Positions 9,909 through 17,523 of a stretch of DNA of 64,000 bases are shown in pieces (within the stretch, counting starts at the first letter, position 1; the number at the start of each line of letters is the position of its first letter). The translations under genes were made by a program, and so were the position numbers. The stretch comes from Coprosoma sp963660615. GTDB taxonomy: Bacteria > Bacillota_I > Bacilli_A > RF39 > UBA660. The notes under the pieces are model-generated. The model was not told the DNA's origin, made no database searches, and saw only the letters and a list, made by a program, of their open reading frames with translations. Location: contig CAVKYE010000001.1 in the NCBI GenBank assembly GCA_963660615.1, positions 1 through 64,000 of the forward strand, read 5' to 3'.

Positions 9909-9933
9909 AAGCCCGCACGTAAAATGCAGGCTT
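9909..9933 (-). other. Hairpin between rplL and ybxB
   Basis: Arms aagcccgca (9909-9917) and tgcaggctt (9925-9933) pair with one G-U wobble. No long T-run follows on the minus strand, so it is more likely a processing or partial attenuation stem that lowers ybxB expression relative to rplL than a full terminator. Confidence 0.45.
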
Positions 9934-9944
9934 AGCAGTTGTAA

Positions 9945-10313
9945 TTATTTAAGTTCGATTGTAGCGCCAGCTTCTTCAAACTTAGCTTTAATTTCGTTAG
10001 CTTCATCAGTAGAAATGTCTTCTTTTATGTTACCACCGTTATCAGCAATTTCTTTTGCTTCTTTTAATCCAAGTCCTGTAATTTCTTTGATTAATTTGAT
10101 AACTGGTAATTTACTTGCTCCAGCACTTGCAAGTACTACTGTAACTGTAGATGGTCCAGCGGCTTCAGCGCCTTCAGCAGGTGCGGCAGCTACAGCAACT
10201 GCAGTTGGATCTACACCAAATTCCTCCTTCATAGCTTCTACTAATTCCATAACTTCTAACATGGTCATTTCTTTAAGACCAGCGATAAATTCTTCTTTAT
10301 TAATTTTTGCCAT
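9945..10313 (-). CDS. rplL: 50S ribosomal protein L7/L12
   Basis: The 122-residue stalk protein. The N-terminal dimerisation helix (FIAGLKEMTMLEVMELVEAMKEEFG) is followed by an Ala/Gly/Pro hinge (AVAAAPAEGAEAAG) and the factor-binding C-terminal domain with VIKLIKEITGLGLKEAKE. It recruits translational GTPases to the ribosome. It lies 15 bases downstream of rplJ and its product forms the L10(L12)n complex. A typical length and intact hinge indicate a normal gene. Confidence 0.98.
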   Translation of the reverse strand: MAKINKEEFIAGLKEMTMLEVMELVEAMKEEFGVDPTAVAVAAAPAEGAEAAGPSTVTVVLASAGASKLPVIKLIKEITGLGLKEAKEIADNGGNIKEDISTDEANEIKAKFEEAGATIELK

Positions 10314-10328
10314 TTAAATCATTCCTTT

Positions 10329-10826
10329 CTAATTTTCTTTTTCTAAATCTTGTCTATACAAATCTAGACAAATTGATAAGCTTTTGATTGGATAAATAAG
10401 TCCACTTGCAAGCATGTTAAGCAATCCTTCTCTAGATGGAAGCATAGATAATTCTTTAAGCTTAGCTTCGTCTGCAATTTCACCATCGACGATTCCTAGT
10501 TTTAATACTAGTGCCTCATGTTTTTTTGCATAATCGCTAAGTACTTTTATTGGTGCGACTGGATCGGTACCGAATGCGATTGCTTTTGGTCCTTCTAGTT
10601 CACATCCTAAATCAATATTCTCAGCTTTCATTGCTCTTTTTACTAATGTGTTTTTGTAAATTTTTAATTCTGAGTCTTGCTCTTTTAATAATTTTCTTAA
10701 CTCATTAGTTTCCATTGCGGTTAAACCTTGATAGTCAAAGAATATGGTTGAATTAGAGTTTTTTGTTTTTTCACTAATTTCGTTAATAATTTCTTGTTTT
10801 TTATCTAAGATTTTTTGATTAGCCAC
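10329..10826 (-). CDS. rplJ: 50S ribosomal protein L10
   Basis: A 165-residue protein that anchors L7/L12 to 23S rRNA. The start is GTG at 10824-10826 behind AGGAGGTGCTTTAA, giving the expected beginning VANQKILDKKQEIINEI. The RNA-binding domain contains STIFFDYQGLTAMETNELRKLL, and the C-terminal helix that carries L12 dimers ends the protein. Expression is probably controlled by the L10 leader directly upstream (10835-10945), through which the L10-L12 complex represses its own synthesis in Bacilli. Confidence 0.97.
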   Translation of the reverse strand: MANQKILDKKQEIINEISEKTKNSNSTIFFDYQGLTAMETNELRKLLKEQDSELKIYKNTLVKRAMKAENIDLGCELEGPKAIAFGTDPVAPIKVLSDYAKKHEALVLKLGIVDGEIADEAKLKELSMLPSREGLLNMLASGLIYPIKSLSICLDLYRQDLEKEN

Positions 10827-10834
10827 TTAAAGCA

Positions 10835-10945
10835 CCTCCTTTTTTTCATGTAAAAAGCCCTATCATAGACAGGGCGAAAAGACTTTTTTATGTCCTCGGT
10901 AGGAAATATTAAGCTTTTAGCTCCTACTGTCTACGGCTTTCAACA
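10835..10945 (-). promoter_or_regulatory. L10 ribosomal protein leader
   Basis: The minus strand between rplA and rplJ contains the hallmarks of the Firmicutes L10 leader: CCGTAGACAGTAGGAGC, then AATATTTCCTACCGAGGAC, which pair as AGTAGGA with TCCTACC around a kink-turn-like bulge, then a stem-loop close to the rplJ ribosome binding site. In this family the L10(L12)4 complex binds the leader and lowers expression. The embedded terminator hairpin (10852-10875) points to transcription attenuation. Confidence 0.8.
10852..10875 (-). terminator. Attenuator terminator inside the L10 leader
   Basis: Minus strand reads GCCCTGTC, loop TAT, GATAGGGC, then TTTTT; eight pairs with one G-U. It ends about 25 bases before the rplJ start and would set how much transcription passes from rplKA into rplJL. 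Confidence 0.7.
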
Positions 10946-10968
10946 TATAAATTATATCATAATAGTTT

Positions 10969-11664
10969 TTAAAAGTCAAAACTATTTGCATCAATTTTGA
11001 TGCCAGGTCCCATTGTAGATGATACTGATATATTTTTAATATAAGTACCTTTTACTACGGCTGGTTTTGCTTTAGCGATTAATGTAGCAAAAGCAACTAA
11101 GTTTTCTAGTAAATCTTCTTCTTTGAATGATACTTTTCCGATTGGTGCATGTACGTTACCATATGAATCAGTACGATATTCTATTCTGCCTTTTTTAACT
11201 TCTTCTACAGCTTTTTTAGTATCAATTGTAACTGTTCCTGTTTTAGGATTTGGCATTAAGCCTTTTGGTCCTAAAATACGACCAATTTTACCTAATTGTG
11301 GCATCATATCTGGAGTTGCAATTAATGAATCGAAATCAAACCAATTTTCTTTTTGGATTTTTTCTATCATGTCGGTATCTCCAACATAGTCTGCCCCAGC
11401 TTCTTTAGCAGCTTTAGCAGCTTCACCTTTAGCAATCACTAATACTTTTTTTGTTTTTCCCGTTCCTTTTGGAAGAACAATTGCACCTCTTAATTGTTGA
11501 TCGGCTTTTTTAGTATCTAAGTTTAGACGCATAGCAACTTCTACTGATGCATCGAAGTTAGTTACTGAAGTTTCTTTTACTAGTTTTATAGCTTCTTCTT
11601 TTGAATAAAGTTTGTTTTTTTCTATTTTTTTAGAAGCTTCTACATACTTTTTACCTTTTTTCAT
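10969..11664 (-). CDS. rplA: 50S ribosomal protein L1
   Basis: The L1-stalk protein, 231 residues, full length. It contains the conserved MMPQLGKIGRILGPKGLMPN segment and PIGKVSF, and ends TMGPGIKIDANSF. It binds 23S rRNA at the E-site stalk and is a translational repressor of the rplK-rplA mRNA in many bacteria. It follows rplK and starts at ATG after GGAGGTAAAACA. A symmetric hairpin lies just before its ribosome binding site. Confidence 0.97.
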   Translation of the reverse strand: MKKGKKYVEASKKIEKNKLYSKEEAIKLVKETSVTNFDASVEVAMRLNLDTKKADQQLRGAIVLPKGTGKTKKVLVIAKGEAAKAAKEAGADYVGDTDMIEKIQKENWFDFDSLIATPDMMPQLGKIGRILGPKGLMPNPKTGTVTIDTKKAVEEVKKGRIEYRTDSYGNVHAPIGKVSFKEEDLLENLVAFATLIAKAKPAVVKGTYIKNISVSSTMGPGIKIDANSFDF

Positions 11665-11678
11665 TGTTTTACCTCCTT

Positions 11679-11720
11679 ATGTGGTCTGATGGAAAGATTA
11701 GCGGATATTTCCTTCCACAT
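11679..11720 (-). promoter_or_regulatory. Possible L1-binding hairpin upstream of rplA
   Basis: Nested arms atgtgg/ccacat (11679-11684, 11715-11720) and ggaaa/tttcc (11691-11695, 11708-11712) form a two-part stem with an asymmetric internal loop immediately before the rplA ribosome binding site. The shape resembles the L1 rRNA-stalk mimic used for autorepression, and a similar stem precedes rplK. The assignment is inference. Confidence 0.4.
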
Positions 11721-11732
11721 AGAGCCTAAATT

Positions 11733-12155
11733 TTATTCTTCGACGTTTACGCCCATATTTAAAGCTGTTCCTTTTACAGTCTTCATAGCTGCTTCAAGGT
11801 TATCACAGTTTAAATCTGGAAGTTTTGTCTCAGCAATTTCTTTTAATTGGTCTTTTGTTAGGGTTGCAACGATTTCGTTTCTACCTTTAACTGAACCTTT
11901 ATTTATTTTACAAGCTTTCTTGATTAAGAATGGAGTTGGCGGAGTTTTAATTACGAAGTCGAATGTTCTATCTTCATAGATTGAAATTTCAACCGGTAAA
12001 ATATCTCCCATTTTATCTCTTGTTGCATCATTATACTTAGTACAGAATTCTTGTAAGTTAATTCCTGCTGGACCTAGTACAGTACCAACTGGTGGCGCTG
12101 GGGTTGCCTTTCCTGCGGGAATTTGAAGTTTTATTTTTTTTGAAATATTTGCCAC
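11733..12155 (-). CDS. rplK: 50S ribosomal protein L11
   Basis: The GTPase-centre protein L11. I place the start at GTG 12153-12155 (VANISKKIKLQIPAGKA), because an earlier GTG at 12162-12164 lies inside the AGGAGGTG ribosome binding site. The N-terminal domain has GKATPAPPVGTVLGPAG, the thiostrepton-binding face, and the C-terminal RNA-binding domain has the KTPPTPFLIKKA segment. About 140 residues is standard. It is the first gene of rplK-rplA-rplJ-rplL, with its own promoter at 12247-12275. Confidence 0.97.
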   Translation of the reverse strand: MANISKKIKLQIPAGKATPAPPVGTVLGPAGINLQEFCTKYNDATRDKMGDILPVEISIYEDRTFDFVIKTPPTPFLIKKACKINKGSVKGRNEIVATLTKDQLKEIAETKLPDLNCDNLEAAMKTVKGTALNMGVNVEE

Positions 12156-12184
12156 GAAAAACACCTCCTAATATTTTTTTCGCG

Positions 12185-12214
12185 AGTGGTTCTAATGCAT
12201 CCGCGCTCCCACTT
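12185..12214 (-). promoter_or_regulatory. Possible L1-binding hairpin in the rplK leader
   Basis: The arms agtgg (12185-12189) and ccact (12209-12213) close a loop that holds GCGGATGCATTAGAA on the minus strand. It lies between the rplK promoter and its ribosome binding site, and resembles the stem before rplA. L1 repression of the L11 operon is established in other bacteria; its occurrence here is inference. Confidence 0.35.
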
Positions 12215-12220
12215 GTTTTT

Positions 12221-12239
12221 CTATATTTGAAAAATATAG
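12221..12239 (-). other. Small perfect hairpin at the rplK transcript start
   Basis: The arms ctatattt/aaatatag with a 3-base loop form 8 A-T-rich pairs, directly downstream of the predicted promoter. No T-run follows in the minus direction. It may be a 5' cap-like stem, as before rpoB. Confidence 0.4.
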
Positions 12240-12246
12240 CTCTTTA

Positions 12247-12275
12247 ATAATATCATATTTTTTTTAAATTGTAAA
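12247..12275 (-). promoter_or_regulatory. Promoter of the rplKAJL operon
   Basis: Minus strand reads TTTACA (12270-12275), 17 bases, TATTAT (12247-12252). It lies immediately after the nusG stop and about 95 bases upstream of rplK. Confidence 0.65.
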
Positions 12276-12800
12276 CTAGGCTTTACTAATTTGTGAAACT
12301 TCTAATTCAACAATTGTTTCTTGTCCGAATAAATCTAGGGCTACTTCTAGATGTGAATGCTCTAGGTCTACTTTTTTGATGGTCCCATACATGTTAGCGA
12401 ATGGTCCATCGGTTACTTTGACTTTTGTTCCTTCTTTTAGTTCGTTATTTATGTCTAGTCTGCTCATTCCCATTGAACCTAGGATGTGATCTACTTCTTT
12501 TGGTGTTAGTGGGAAAGGTTTTGCCCCTTTTCCTGATGAGCCTATGAAGCCAGTAACACCTGGGGTATTACGAACTATGAACCACGCTTCATCGGTCATT
12601 ACCATTTCAACTAGGATATAACCTGGAAACATTTTTTTGGTTCTTTCTTTACCATCTTCTCCTATTTCTTTTTGTTCTGGAACGACTACTCTTAAGATAT
12701 AGTCTTCCATGCCCATTGAACTTGCACGCATTTCAAGTTTTTCTTTAACCTTATTTTCATGTCCTGAATAAGTGTTTACTACATACCATTCTTTTTCCAT
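12276..12800 (-). CDS. nusG: Transcription termination/antitermination factor NusG
   Basis: A 174-residue NusG. The NGN domain begins WYVVNTYSGHENKVKEKLE and contains FPGYILVEMVMTDEAWFIVRNTPGVTGFIG. The C-terminal KOW domain is GTKVKVTDGPFANMYGTIKKVD. It binds RNA polymerase to control pausing and, with NusE, couples transcription to translation. Its ATG overlaps the secE stop as TAATG. The secE-nusG pair upstream of rplK is the classical bacterial order. Confidence 0.97.
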   Translation of the reverse strand: MEKEWYVVNTYSGHENKVKEKLEMRASSMGMEDYILRVVVPEQKEIGEDGKERTKKMFPGYILVEMVMTDEAWFIVRNTPGVTGFIGSSGKGAKPFPLTPKEVDHILGSMGMSRLDINNELKEGTKVKVTDGPFANMYGTIKKVDLEHSHLEVALDLFGQETIVELEVSQISKA

Positions 12801-12988
12801 TATTTAAGTCCCTCCACAAATGAGCGTGCGGTGGCGATTATTAAATCTGAGGCTACAAAGAAAAGTGCTAGAAGTATTATACATACTAATATTGCTACTG
12901 AGTATTTAATCATATCACCTTTTTTTGGCCATCTGACACGTCCCATTTCTTTTTTGACACCAGCGAAAAATTTTTTTATTTTTTGCAT
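12800..12988 (-). CDS. secE: Preprotein translocase subunit SecE
   Basis: A 62-residue single-pass SecE. I start it at ATG 12986-12988 behind GTAGGTGAG; a longer frame exists upstream but crosses the promoter region. The amphipathic part VKKEMGRVRWPKKGDMIKYS is the conserved SecE signature, followed by one membrane helix (VAILVCIILLALFFVASDLII). It is part of the SecYEG channel. The usual rpmG (L33) gene before secE is not present here. Confidence 0.93.
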   Translation of the reverse strand: MQKIKKFFAGVKKEMGRVRWPKKGDMIKYSVAILVCIILLALFFVASDLIIATARSFVEGLK

Positions 12989-13052
12989 ATACTCACCTAC
13001 TTTTAATTTTATGTTTTTTCTAAATAAAAAACACTTTTTTGTGTCTAAATAC

Positions 13053-13081
13053 ATATTATACTGTTTAGGCTTAAAAGTCAA
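13053..13081 (-). promoter_or_regulatory. Promoter of secE-nusG
   Basis: Minus strand TTGACT (13076-13081) is followed after 15 bases by TATAAT (13055-13060), or after 17 bases by TAATAT (13053-13058). It lies about 70 bases upstream of the secE start. Confidence 0.65.
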
Positions 13082-13190
13082 GTGTTTTTTTATTTTAAAC
13101 TCTACTTATTTTAAATAAATTTATGTTTATTAAAAAGTTTTTTAATCTAAAGCATTCCAAAAAAATTATGACTTTCCTATTGTGTAAAAA

Positions 13191-13284
13191 GAAAGCTATT
13201 TTTGACTTTCTAAAATTTTATTATTAATCTTGTTAGTTACACTTCCCGATGAAGATCTTTGTTTTTGTAATTTTTTCTTCTCAT
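13191..13284 (-). pseudogene. Deleted copy C of the 19437-20450 surface-protein gene
   Basis: The minus strand begins with the same leader and ATGAGAAG start as the intact gene at 20450. It then jumps from AAAACAAAGA in the fifth to tenth codons directly to the segment that lies after the intact gene's stop (TCTTCATCGGGAAGTGTAACTAACAAG against TCTTTATTGGGTAGTGTAACTAACAAG, compared in two short parts). The shared AAAACAAAGA is a likely recombination point. The poly-A run after the start has six A against seven in the intact copy, so even the start is out of frame. A terminator-like gaaag/ctttc stem (13191-13210) matches the one after the intact copy. Confidence 0.75.
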
Positions 13285-13341
13285 TTTATATCAGCTCCTA
13301 TATGCTTTTATATTATTTTTGAGGATTTTTTACTTATATTG

Positions 13342-13370
13342 ATTATAGCAAATATGAATGTAAAATGCAA
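13342..13370 (-). promoter_or_regulatory. Promoter of surface-gene copy C
   Basis: Minus strand TTGCAT (13365-13370), 17 bases, TATAAT (13342-13347). It is placed as in copies A and B, so the deletion kept the promoter and only about 140 bases are predicted to be transcribed. Confidence 0.65.
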
Positions 13371-13404
13371 TTATTTGGGGATGATTTTTTATTATTGCGG
13401 ATGT

Positions 13405-13446
13405 TAAAAAACTATTTAAATGATGTTATTTTAAATAGTTTTTTTA
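13405..13446 (-). terminator. Terminator after the ABC-exporter operon
   Basis: Perfect 12-bp arms, aaactatttaaa (13409-13420) and tttaaatagttt (13430-13441), flanked by A-run and T-run so it works in both directions. Confidence 0.75.
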
Positions 13447-13462
13447 CTAATAATATTTTTTG

Positions 13463-14341
13463 TTATGATTTTATTTTTTTTAAATTGAAACTATCGCTTT
13501 TTATGGTGAGGTTGAATTCTGTTTTCTTGTTGTTTTCGTCAATAATTATTAGTTTTGTTTTTCCAACTTTTGTAAATTCGCCGTTTAGGATATAATCTTC
13601 AAGTCCTTCTTCATATTTTATGCAGACTTTTCCTATATTTTTTTCTAAATAGGCTTTGCTTTTTTCGGTTAGGTTTATATTTTTACTACCGTTTGCTAGA
13701 AGGGTGGCATCGTATATTTTTTTATGGGTAAATGCGTAGGTTGTTAGTCCTATAATAATTAGTATACTTATTATAAGTGATGCGATTTTGATTTTTTTGT
13801 TATTAAATATGCATAATGGATATAGTATCATGGTTATTAGGCAAAATATGGTAGTTAGAAGATGGTATGGGAAGTTAAATATGGTTTCTTTTAGATAAAG
13901 TTCATATGAGCCGACTCCTAGGAATAATATTAATATTGTTAATATTATTATACTCCACCATTTTTCTTTTTTTATGTAATAGCCTATGAATCCCATTGGT
14001 ATGGTAAGTAGGGTCCATTTAAACCAATATTCGTAGTAGTTAAATAATCCAAAGCCTATTTTACTGAATGGAACTTGTATTAGGTATACAAGCGGCTGAC
14101 TTATTAAAAAGAATACGAAGCATTTTAAGGCTGAGTCTTTTGCGGATGTACTGTTGGTTATTATAATCATTCCGAATAAAATCCATACTTCAAATGTTAC
14201 TGTTATATCGTGAAATGAGGTGTTTTCTAATGGTTCTACTAATGCCATGATGGCTGTATATACTCCGGCTAAGATGGCGAATAATACTAATTTTTTCCAT
14301 GTTAAATTAATTCCACCAAATAATTTTTTTATTTTTTCCAT
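13463..14341 (-). CDS. Multi-pass membrane protein linked to an ABC exporter
   Basis: A 292-residue protein with about seven hydrophobic segments in the first 210 residues (for example LVLFAILAGVYTAIMAL and IIILTILILFLGVG), then a C-terminal soluble domain of about 85 residues with KTKLIIIDENNKKTEFNL. I recognise no family. It follows the permease and ATPase genes with 30 bases spacing and is probably the third component or an immunity-type protein of that transporter. It is followed by a terminator. Confidence 0.75.
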   Translation of the reverse strand: MEKIKKLFGGINLTWKKLVLFAILAGVYTAIMALVEPLENTSFHDITVTFEVWILFGMIIITNSTSAKDSALKCFVFFLISQPLVYLIQVPFSKIGFGLFNYYEYWFKWTLLTIPMGFIGYYIKKEKWWSIIILTILILFLGVGSYELYLKETIFNFPYHLLTTIFCLITMILYPLCIFNNKKIKIASLIISILIIIGLTTYAFTHKKIYDATLLANGSKNINLTEKSKAYLEKNIGKVCIKYEEGLEDYILNGEFTKVGKTKLIIIDENNKKTEFNLTIKSDSFNLKKIKS

Positions 14342-14370
14342 GTTAATTGTCTCCTATAATAAATTATTGT

Positions 14371-15096
14371 TTATTTGATTTCTCTTTTTTTGATAATGTT
14401 GATTCCTATTGTGAGGGTAATTATAATGTATATGATATAGGATATATTAGAGTAGGTTAAATTACTTATGGTAGGGTTATTTAAAAATTCGGCTGATAAA
14501 TTGGTAATCCAATAGTTGCTTATATTTGTTCCTAATTTTGTGTCAATTAGTATCAGTAATCCTTGGATTATGGTTGGTGCGAGTAGGCAAATGATTATAG
14601 TAAAGCCATTTTTTTCTACTATAAAGGCTATGGTGACATATAAAATAACAAGGGCAATTATTTTTGTGATGTCATTAATTATTATATATAGCATTGTGTT
14701 TTCATAACCTATTCCATTGATTCCAAATAAGCAAGATATAATGATGAAGGAAAATATATAATATATAAACATTCCAAGTAAGGAAACGATATATTTAGAA
14801 AATAATAATTGAAGTCTTGTATATCCTCTACCTATTATATTTTTTGTGGTTCCGTCTGTAAAATCCAAGCAACTAAATAGTACTATGAAGACTACACTAA
14901 ATAAGCTAACTTCACTATTTAGCAAGCTGATGATTTGGGGCATGATTTTTATATCTTTAAAGTCTTGTGTGTTTAGGGTGGTGGCAAAGTTTAAAATAGG
15001 TCCCATAAGAAGTAGTAGTGCTAAACAAATGTAAAAGGATTTTAGTCTAAACATATTTCTGATATTAAATTTGATTAATCTATTCATTTTATTCAC
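14371..15096 (-). CDS. ABC-2 type transporter permease
   Basis: A 241-residue permease with six predicted membrane helices. It starts MNRLIKFNIRNMFRLKSFYICLAL (first part), a typical ABC-2 N-terminus where an amphipathic helix precedes TM1, and has the SCLDFTDGTTKNIIGRGYTR loop seen in BcrB/NatB-type permeases. It overlaps the ATPase gene by 8 bases. It probably exports a peptide, lipid-linked drug or ion; the substrate cannot be read from the sequence. Confidence 0.85.
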   Translation of the reverse strand: MNKMNRLIKFNIRNMFRLKSFYICLALLLLMGPILNFATTLNTQDFKDIKIMPQIISLLNSEVSLFSVVFIVLFSCLDFTDGTTKNIIGRGYTRLQLLFSKYIVSLLGMFIYYIFSFIIISCLFGINGIGYENTMLYIIINDITKIIALVILYVTIAFIVEKNGFTIIICLLAPTIIQGLLILIDTKLGTNISNYWITNLSAEFLNNPTISNLTYSNISYIIYIIITLTIGINIIKKREIK

Positions 15097-15982
15097 CTAT
15101 CTTTCTCATGAAATATTCTTCTAGGCTATCTAGATTATGGTATATAGCGTTTACCATTATGTTTGATTCTACAAGTAATTTATTTATATTTGCGGATTCT
15201 TTTAGATGTGAATTAACTTCTATAATGTTTTTATTAATTTTAATATCTTTTGGTGGAATTATATTTGTTAGTATTTCTTTGGCTTTTTGTGGATTGTCAA
15301 CGTCGATTATTAATTTGTTTTTACATTTTTCTTTTAATTCTTTTGCACTTATTTCTTCTATTAACTGGCCATTGTTTATGATTCCATATTTTGTAACTAT
15401 TTTGGATAGTTCATCTAATATATGTGATGAGATTAAAAAGGTTATGTTTTTTTCTTTGTTAAGTTTAACTATTGTATTTCTAATTTCTTTAATGCCTTTA
15501 GGGTCAAGGCCATTAATAGGTTCGTCTAATATAAGTAATTCAGGTTCTCCTAATAAAGCAACTGCGATTCCAAGTCTTTGGCGCATTCCAAGTGAGAAAT
15601 CTTTTACTTTTCTTTTTCCTGTATTATTTAAACCAACTAGTTTTAAAATTTCTTTGATCTTACTTTCTTCTGTTTTGTATAGAATAGAAAATCTTTTTAA
15701 GTTTTCGTATGCTGAAATGTTTTTATAAACTCCTGGGGTTTCTATAAGTGATCCAACTTTAAGCCCTATATCTTTTATGTTTTTATTGTCATAGTATATA
15801 ACTTCACCACTATTTTTAGGGGTTAGGTCTAGTATGACTCTCATAAATGTAGTTTTACCAGCACCATTTTTACCGATAAATCCGTATATATCTCCTTTAT
15901 TAATATTCATGTTTATATTGTTAAGTATGGTTACGTTTCCATATTTTTTAACAATGTTGTTTGTTTTTAATATTGACTGCAT
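15089..15982 (-). CDS. ABC transporter ATP-binding protein, BcrA/NatA type
   Basis: A 297-residue ATPase. Walker A is GKNGAGKTT, the signature motif is FSLGMRQRLG, Walker B is LLILDEPINGLDP, and the H-loop is in FLISSHILDEL. A C-terminal extension of about 80 residues is typical of bacitracin/lantibiotic-resistance subfamilies. It powers the permease encoded immediately downstream. The upstream gap to the small ORF has a run of A and a ribosome binding site AAAGGAGAG. Confidence 0.92.
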   Translation of the reverse strand: MQSILKTNNIVKKYGNVTILNNINMNINKGDIYGFIGKNGAGKTTFMRVILDLTPKNSGEVIYYDNKNIKDIGLKVGSLIETPGVYKNISAYENLKRFSILYKTEESKIKEILKLVGLNNTGKRKVKDFSLGMRQRLGIAVALLGEPELLILDEPINGLDPKGIKEIRNTIVKLNKEKNITFLISSHILDELSKIVTKYGIINNGQLIEEISAKELKEKCKNKLIIDVDNPQKAKEILTNIIPPKDIKINKNIIEVNSHLKESANINKLLVESNIMVNAIYHNLDSLEEYFMRKIGE

Positions 15983-16046
15983 ATAATTACTCTCCTTTGT
16001 TGATTTATTATATCATAATGAGGGGAAAATAAATAAAATTTTTATA

Positions 16047-16208
16047 TCATTTTTTATTAAAAGGGATTATACATGCAATAATGGATATAATTGTTCCAAA
16101 TAGTATTATTGCAAATCTTCCAATTCCATCAATTTCTGTAATGATACCATAATCTAATGTTCCTATTCCTAAAATTATCATTATGATTTTAATTATTTTA
16201 TTTTTCAT
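16047..16208 (-). CDS. Small membrane protein (53 residues)
   Basis: ATG 16206-16208 follows AAAAGGAGAACCCC, a strong ribosome binding site, and the frame ends at TGA. The product has two hydrophobic stretches (IIKIIMIILGIGTLDYG and FAIILFGTIISIIACIIPF) separated by a charged loop (TEIDGIGR), ending KK. It starts 12 bases after sigH and is likely co-transcribed with it. I recognise no family; it may be a small hairpin membrane peptide. Confidence 0.6.
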   Translation of the reverse strand: MKNKIIKIIMIILGIGTLDYGIITEIDGIGRFAIILFGTIISIIACIIPFNKK

Positions 16209-16220
16209 GGGGTTCTCCTT

Positions 16221-16835
16221 TTAATTTTCTTTGCTTAAGCATATTTTTGTTTTGTTTCTTATTCTTTGAAGGGCATTATCTATTTTTTTTGGATTTGTAT
16301 CTAAAAGGGTGGCTATTTCTTTGTAACTAAAACCTTCTTTTTTTAGATTGAATACTTGTTTTTCAAATTCGGTTAGTTCTTTTTCTAATTTTGATATTAA
16401 ATTTTTGGTTTTTTCTTTGTCTATGGCTATTGATTCTGGGTTACTTTTGTAGTCTTCTGTGTATTTTATGATTCCTCTTTTTAATTCGATATCATTCATA
16501 GCATCCATTGATAGTGATGAGTTTAGGATTCTATGTTTTTGTCTGGTGGCGGTTATGAGGGCGGATATTATTTTTGTTTCTATACATTTTCTAGCGTATG
16601 TATAGAACATGGTATCTTTTTTTTCACTATATGTACTTATAGCCGTACTGAAACCTATCATTCCTTCTTGGATTATGTCGTTTAAGTCGAGTCCTCCATT
16701 TATGTTTTCATCATATTGTTGTTTGGCGATGATGGCGATTAGGGGTTTATATTTTTTAAATAGGATGTCGGTTACTTCTTCGCTTTCTGGAACCATGTTT
16801 ATTAATTCGTAATCGTTTAGTTTGCTATAGTCCAT
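16221..16835 (-). CDS. sigH: Sigma factor of the SigH (Spo0H) type
   Basis: A 204-residue sigma-70-family factor. Region 2 has DLNDIIQEGMIGFSTAI and the 2.4 segment ALITATRQKHRILNSSLSMD; region 4 has EKQVFNLKKEGFSYKEIATLL and KKIDNALQRIRNK, close to Bacillus SigH. In Bacillus, sigH also follows the mrnC-rlmB genes, supporting the call. It directs polymerase to a regulon for post-exponential functions; whether this host sporulates or becomes competent is not shown. It overlaps rlmB by 11 bases. Confidence 0.88.
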   Translation of the reverse strand: MDYSKLNDYELINMVPESEEVTDILFKKYKPLIAIIAKQQYDENINGGLDLNDIIQEGMIGFSTAISTYSEKKDTMFYTYARKCIETKIISALITATRQKHRILNSSLSMDAMNDIELKRGIIKYTEDYKSNPESIAIDKEKTKNLISKLEKELTEFEKQVFNLKKEGFSYKEIATLLDTNPKKIDNALQRIRNKTKICLSKEN

Positions 16836-17523
16836 GGCTTTTTACGGCTTCGTAAATAACTAAAGCAGCAGCGACTGAGGCATTTAGGCTATTTACTTTT
16901 CCTTTCATAGGGATGCTTGCTATAAAGTCTGTGTTTTCTTTTACTAATCGGCTTAGACCTTTGCCTTCATTTCCAATTACGATGACGATTTTTCCTTTAT
17001 AGTCTATTTGTCTATAATCTGTGCCATTCATGTCGGTTCCAATAACCCAATAACCTTTATCTTTTAATTCTTTGATGGTGTTTACGAGGTTGTTTACACG
17101 AGCTATGTTTACATTTTTTGTGGTTCCAGCACTTGTTTTGATGGCGGTGGCATTTACTTTTACGGATCTATCTTTAGGGATGATTATGCTTTTTATTCCA
17201 GCGGCTTCACAAGTCCTTATTATGGCTCCTAGGTTGTGAGGATCTTCTAAATGATCTAGCATGATTATTATATTTTCTTTTTCTATTTCATCTATTGAGG
17301 CGTATTTATAATCTTCTACCTCTAGGATTATTCCTTGATGATTAGCGTTTTCTAGTTTGTCTAGTTCGTGTTTTTTTAGATATTTTGTTTTTATTTTTTT
17401 GTTTATTAGTTTGTCTAATAGTTCTTTATCATTAAAGTTTTCATATAAAAATGCCTGTTTGATTTTTTCTTTTTCTAGGGCATTTTTTGCGACGTTTTTC
17501 CCATATATATACATTTTATTCAC
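16825..17523 (-). CDS. rlmB: 23S rRNA (guanosine-2'-O-)-methyltransferase RlmB
   Basis: A 232-residue SPOUT enzyme of the TrmH group. The N-terminal L30e-like substrate-binding domain (YIYGKNVAKNALEKEKIKQA) is followed by the trefoil-knot domain with IIMLDHLEDPHNLGAIIRTCEAAG, VIGNEGKGLSRLV and IPMKGKVNSLNASVAAAL. It methylates G2251 (E. coli numbering) of 23S rRNA by family. It sits between mrnC and sigH as in Bacillus and overlaps both. Confidence 0.92.
   Translation of the reverse strand: MNKMYIYGKNVAKNALEKEKIKQAFLYENFNDKELLDKLINKKIKTKYLKKHELDKLENANHQGIILEVEDYKYASIDEIEKENIIIMLDHLEDPHNLGAIIRTCEAAGIKSIIIPKDRSVKVNATAIKTSAGTTKNVNIARVNNLVNTIKELKDKGYWVIGTDMNGTDYRQIDYKGKIVIVIGNEGKGLSRLVKENTDFIASIPMKGKVNSLNASVAAALVIYEAVKSHGL

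Larger units (their letters stand above)
13082..13404. other. Intergenic region holding a deleted surface-gene copy
   Basis: Apart from the pseudogene at 13191-13284 and its promoter at 13342-13370, I see no gene in this stretch. The 5' part (13082-13190) holds the upstream edge of the secE promoter and nothing else recognised. Confidence 0.5.

Noticed and set aside
12989..13081. N-terminal extension of SecE of 31 residues, or a degenerate rpmG
   Set aside because: The extension overlaps the promoter and lacks the L33 Cys pattern; the ATG at 12986 has the ribosome binding site.
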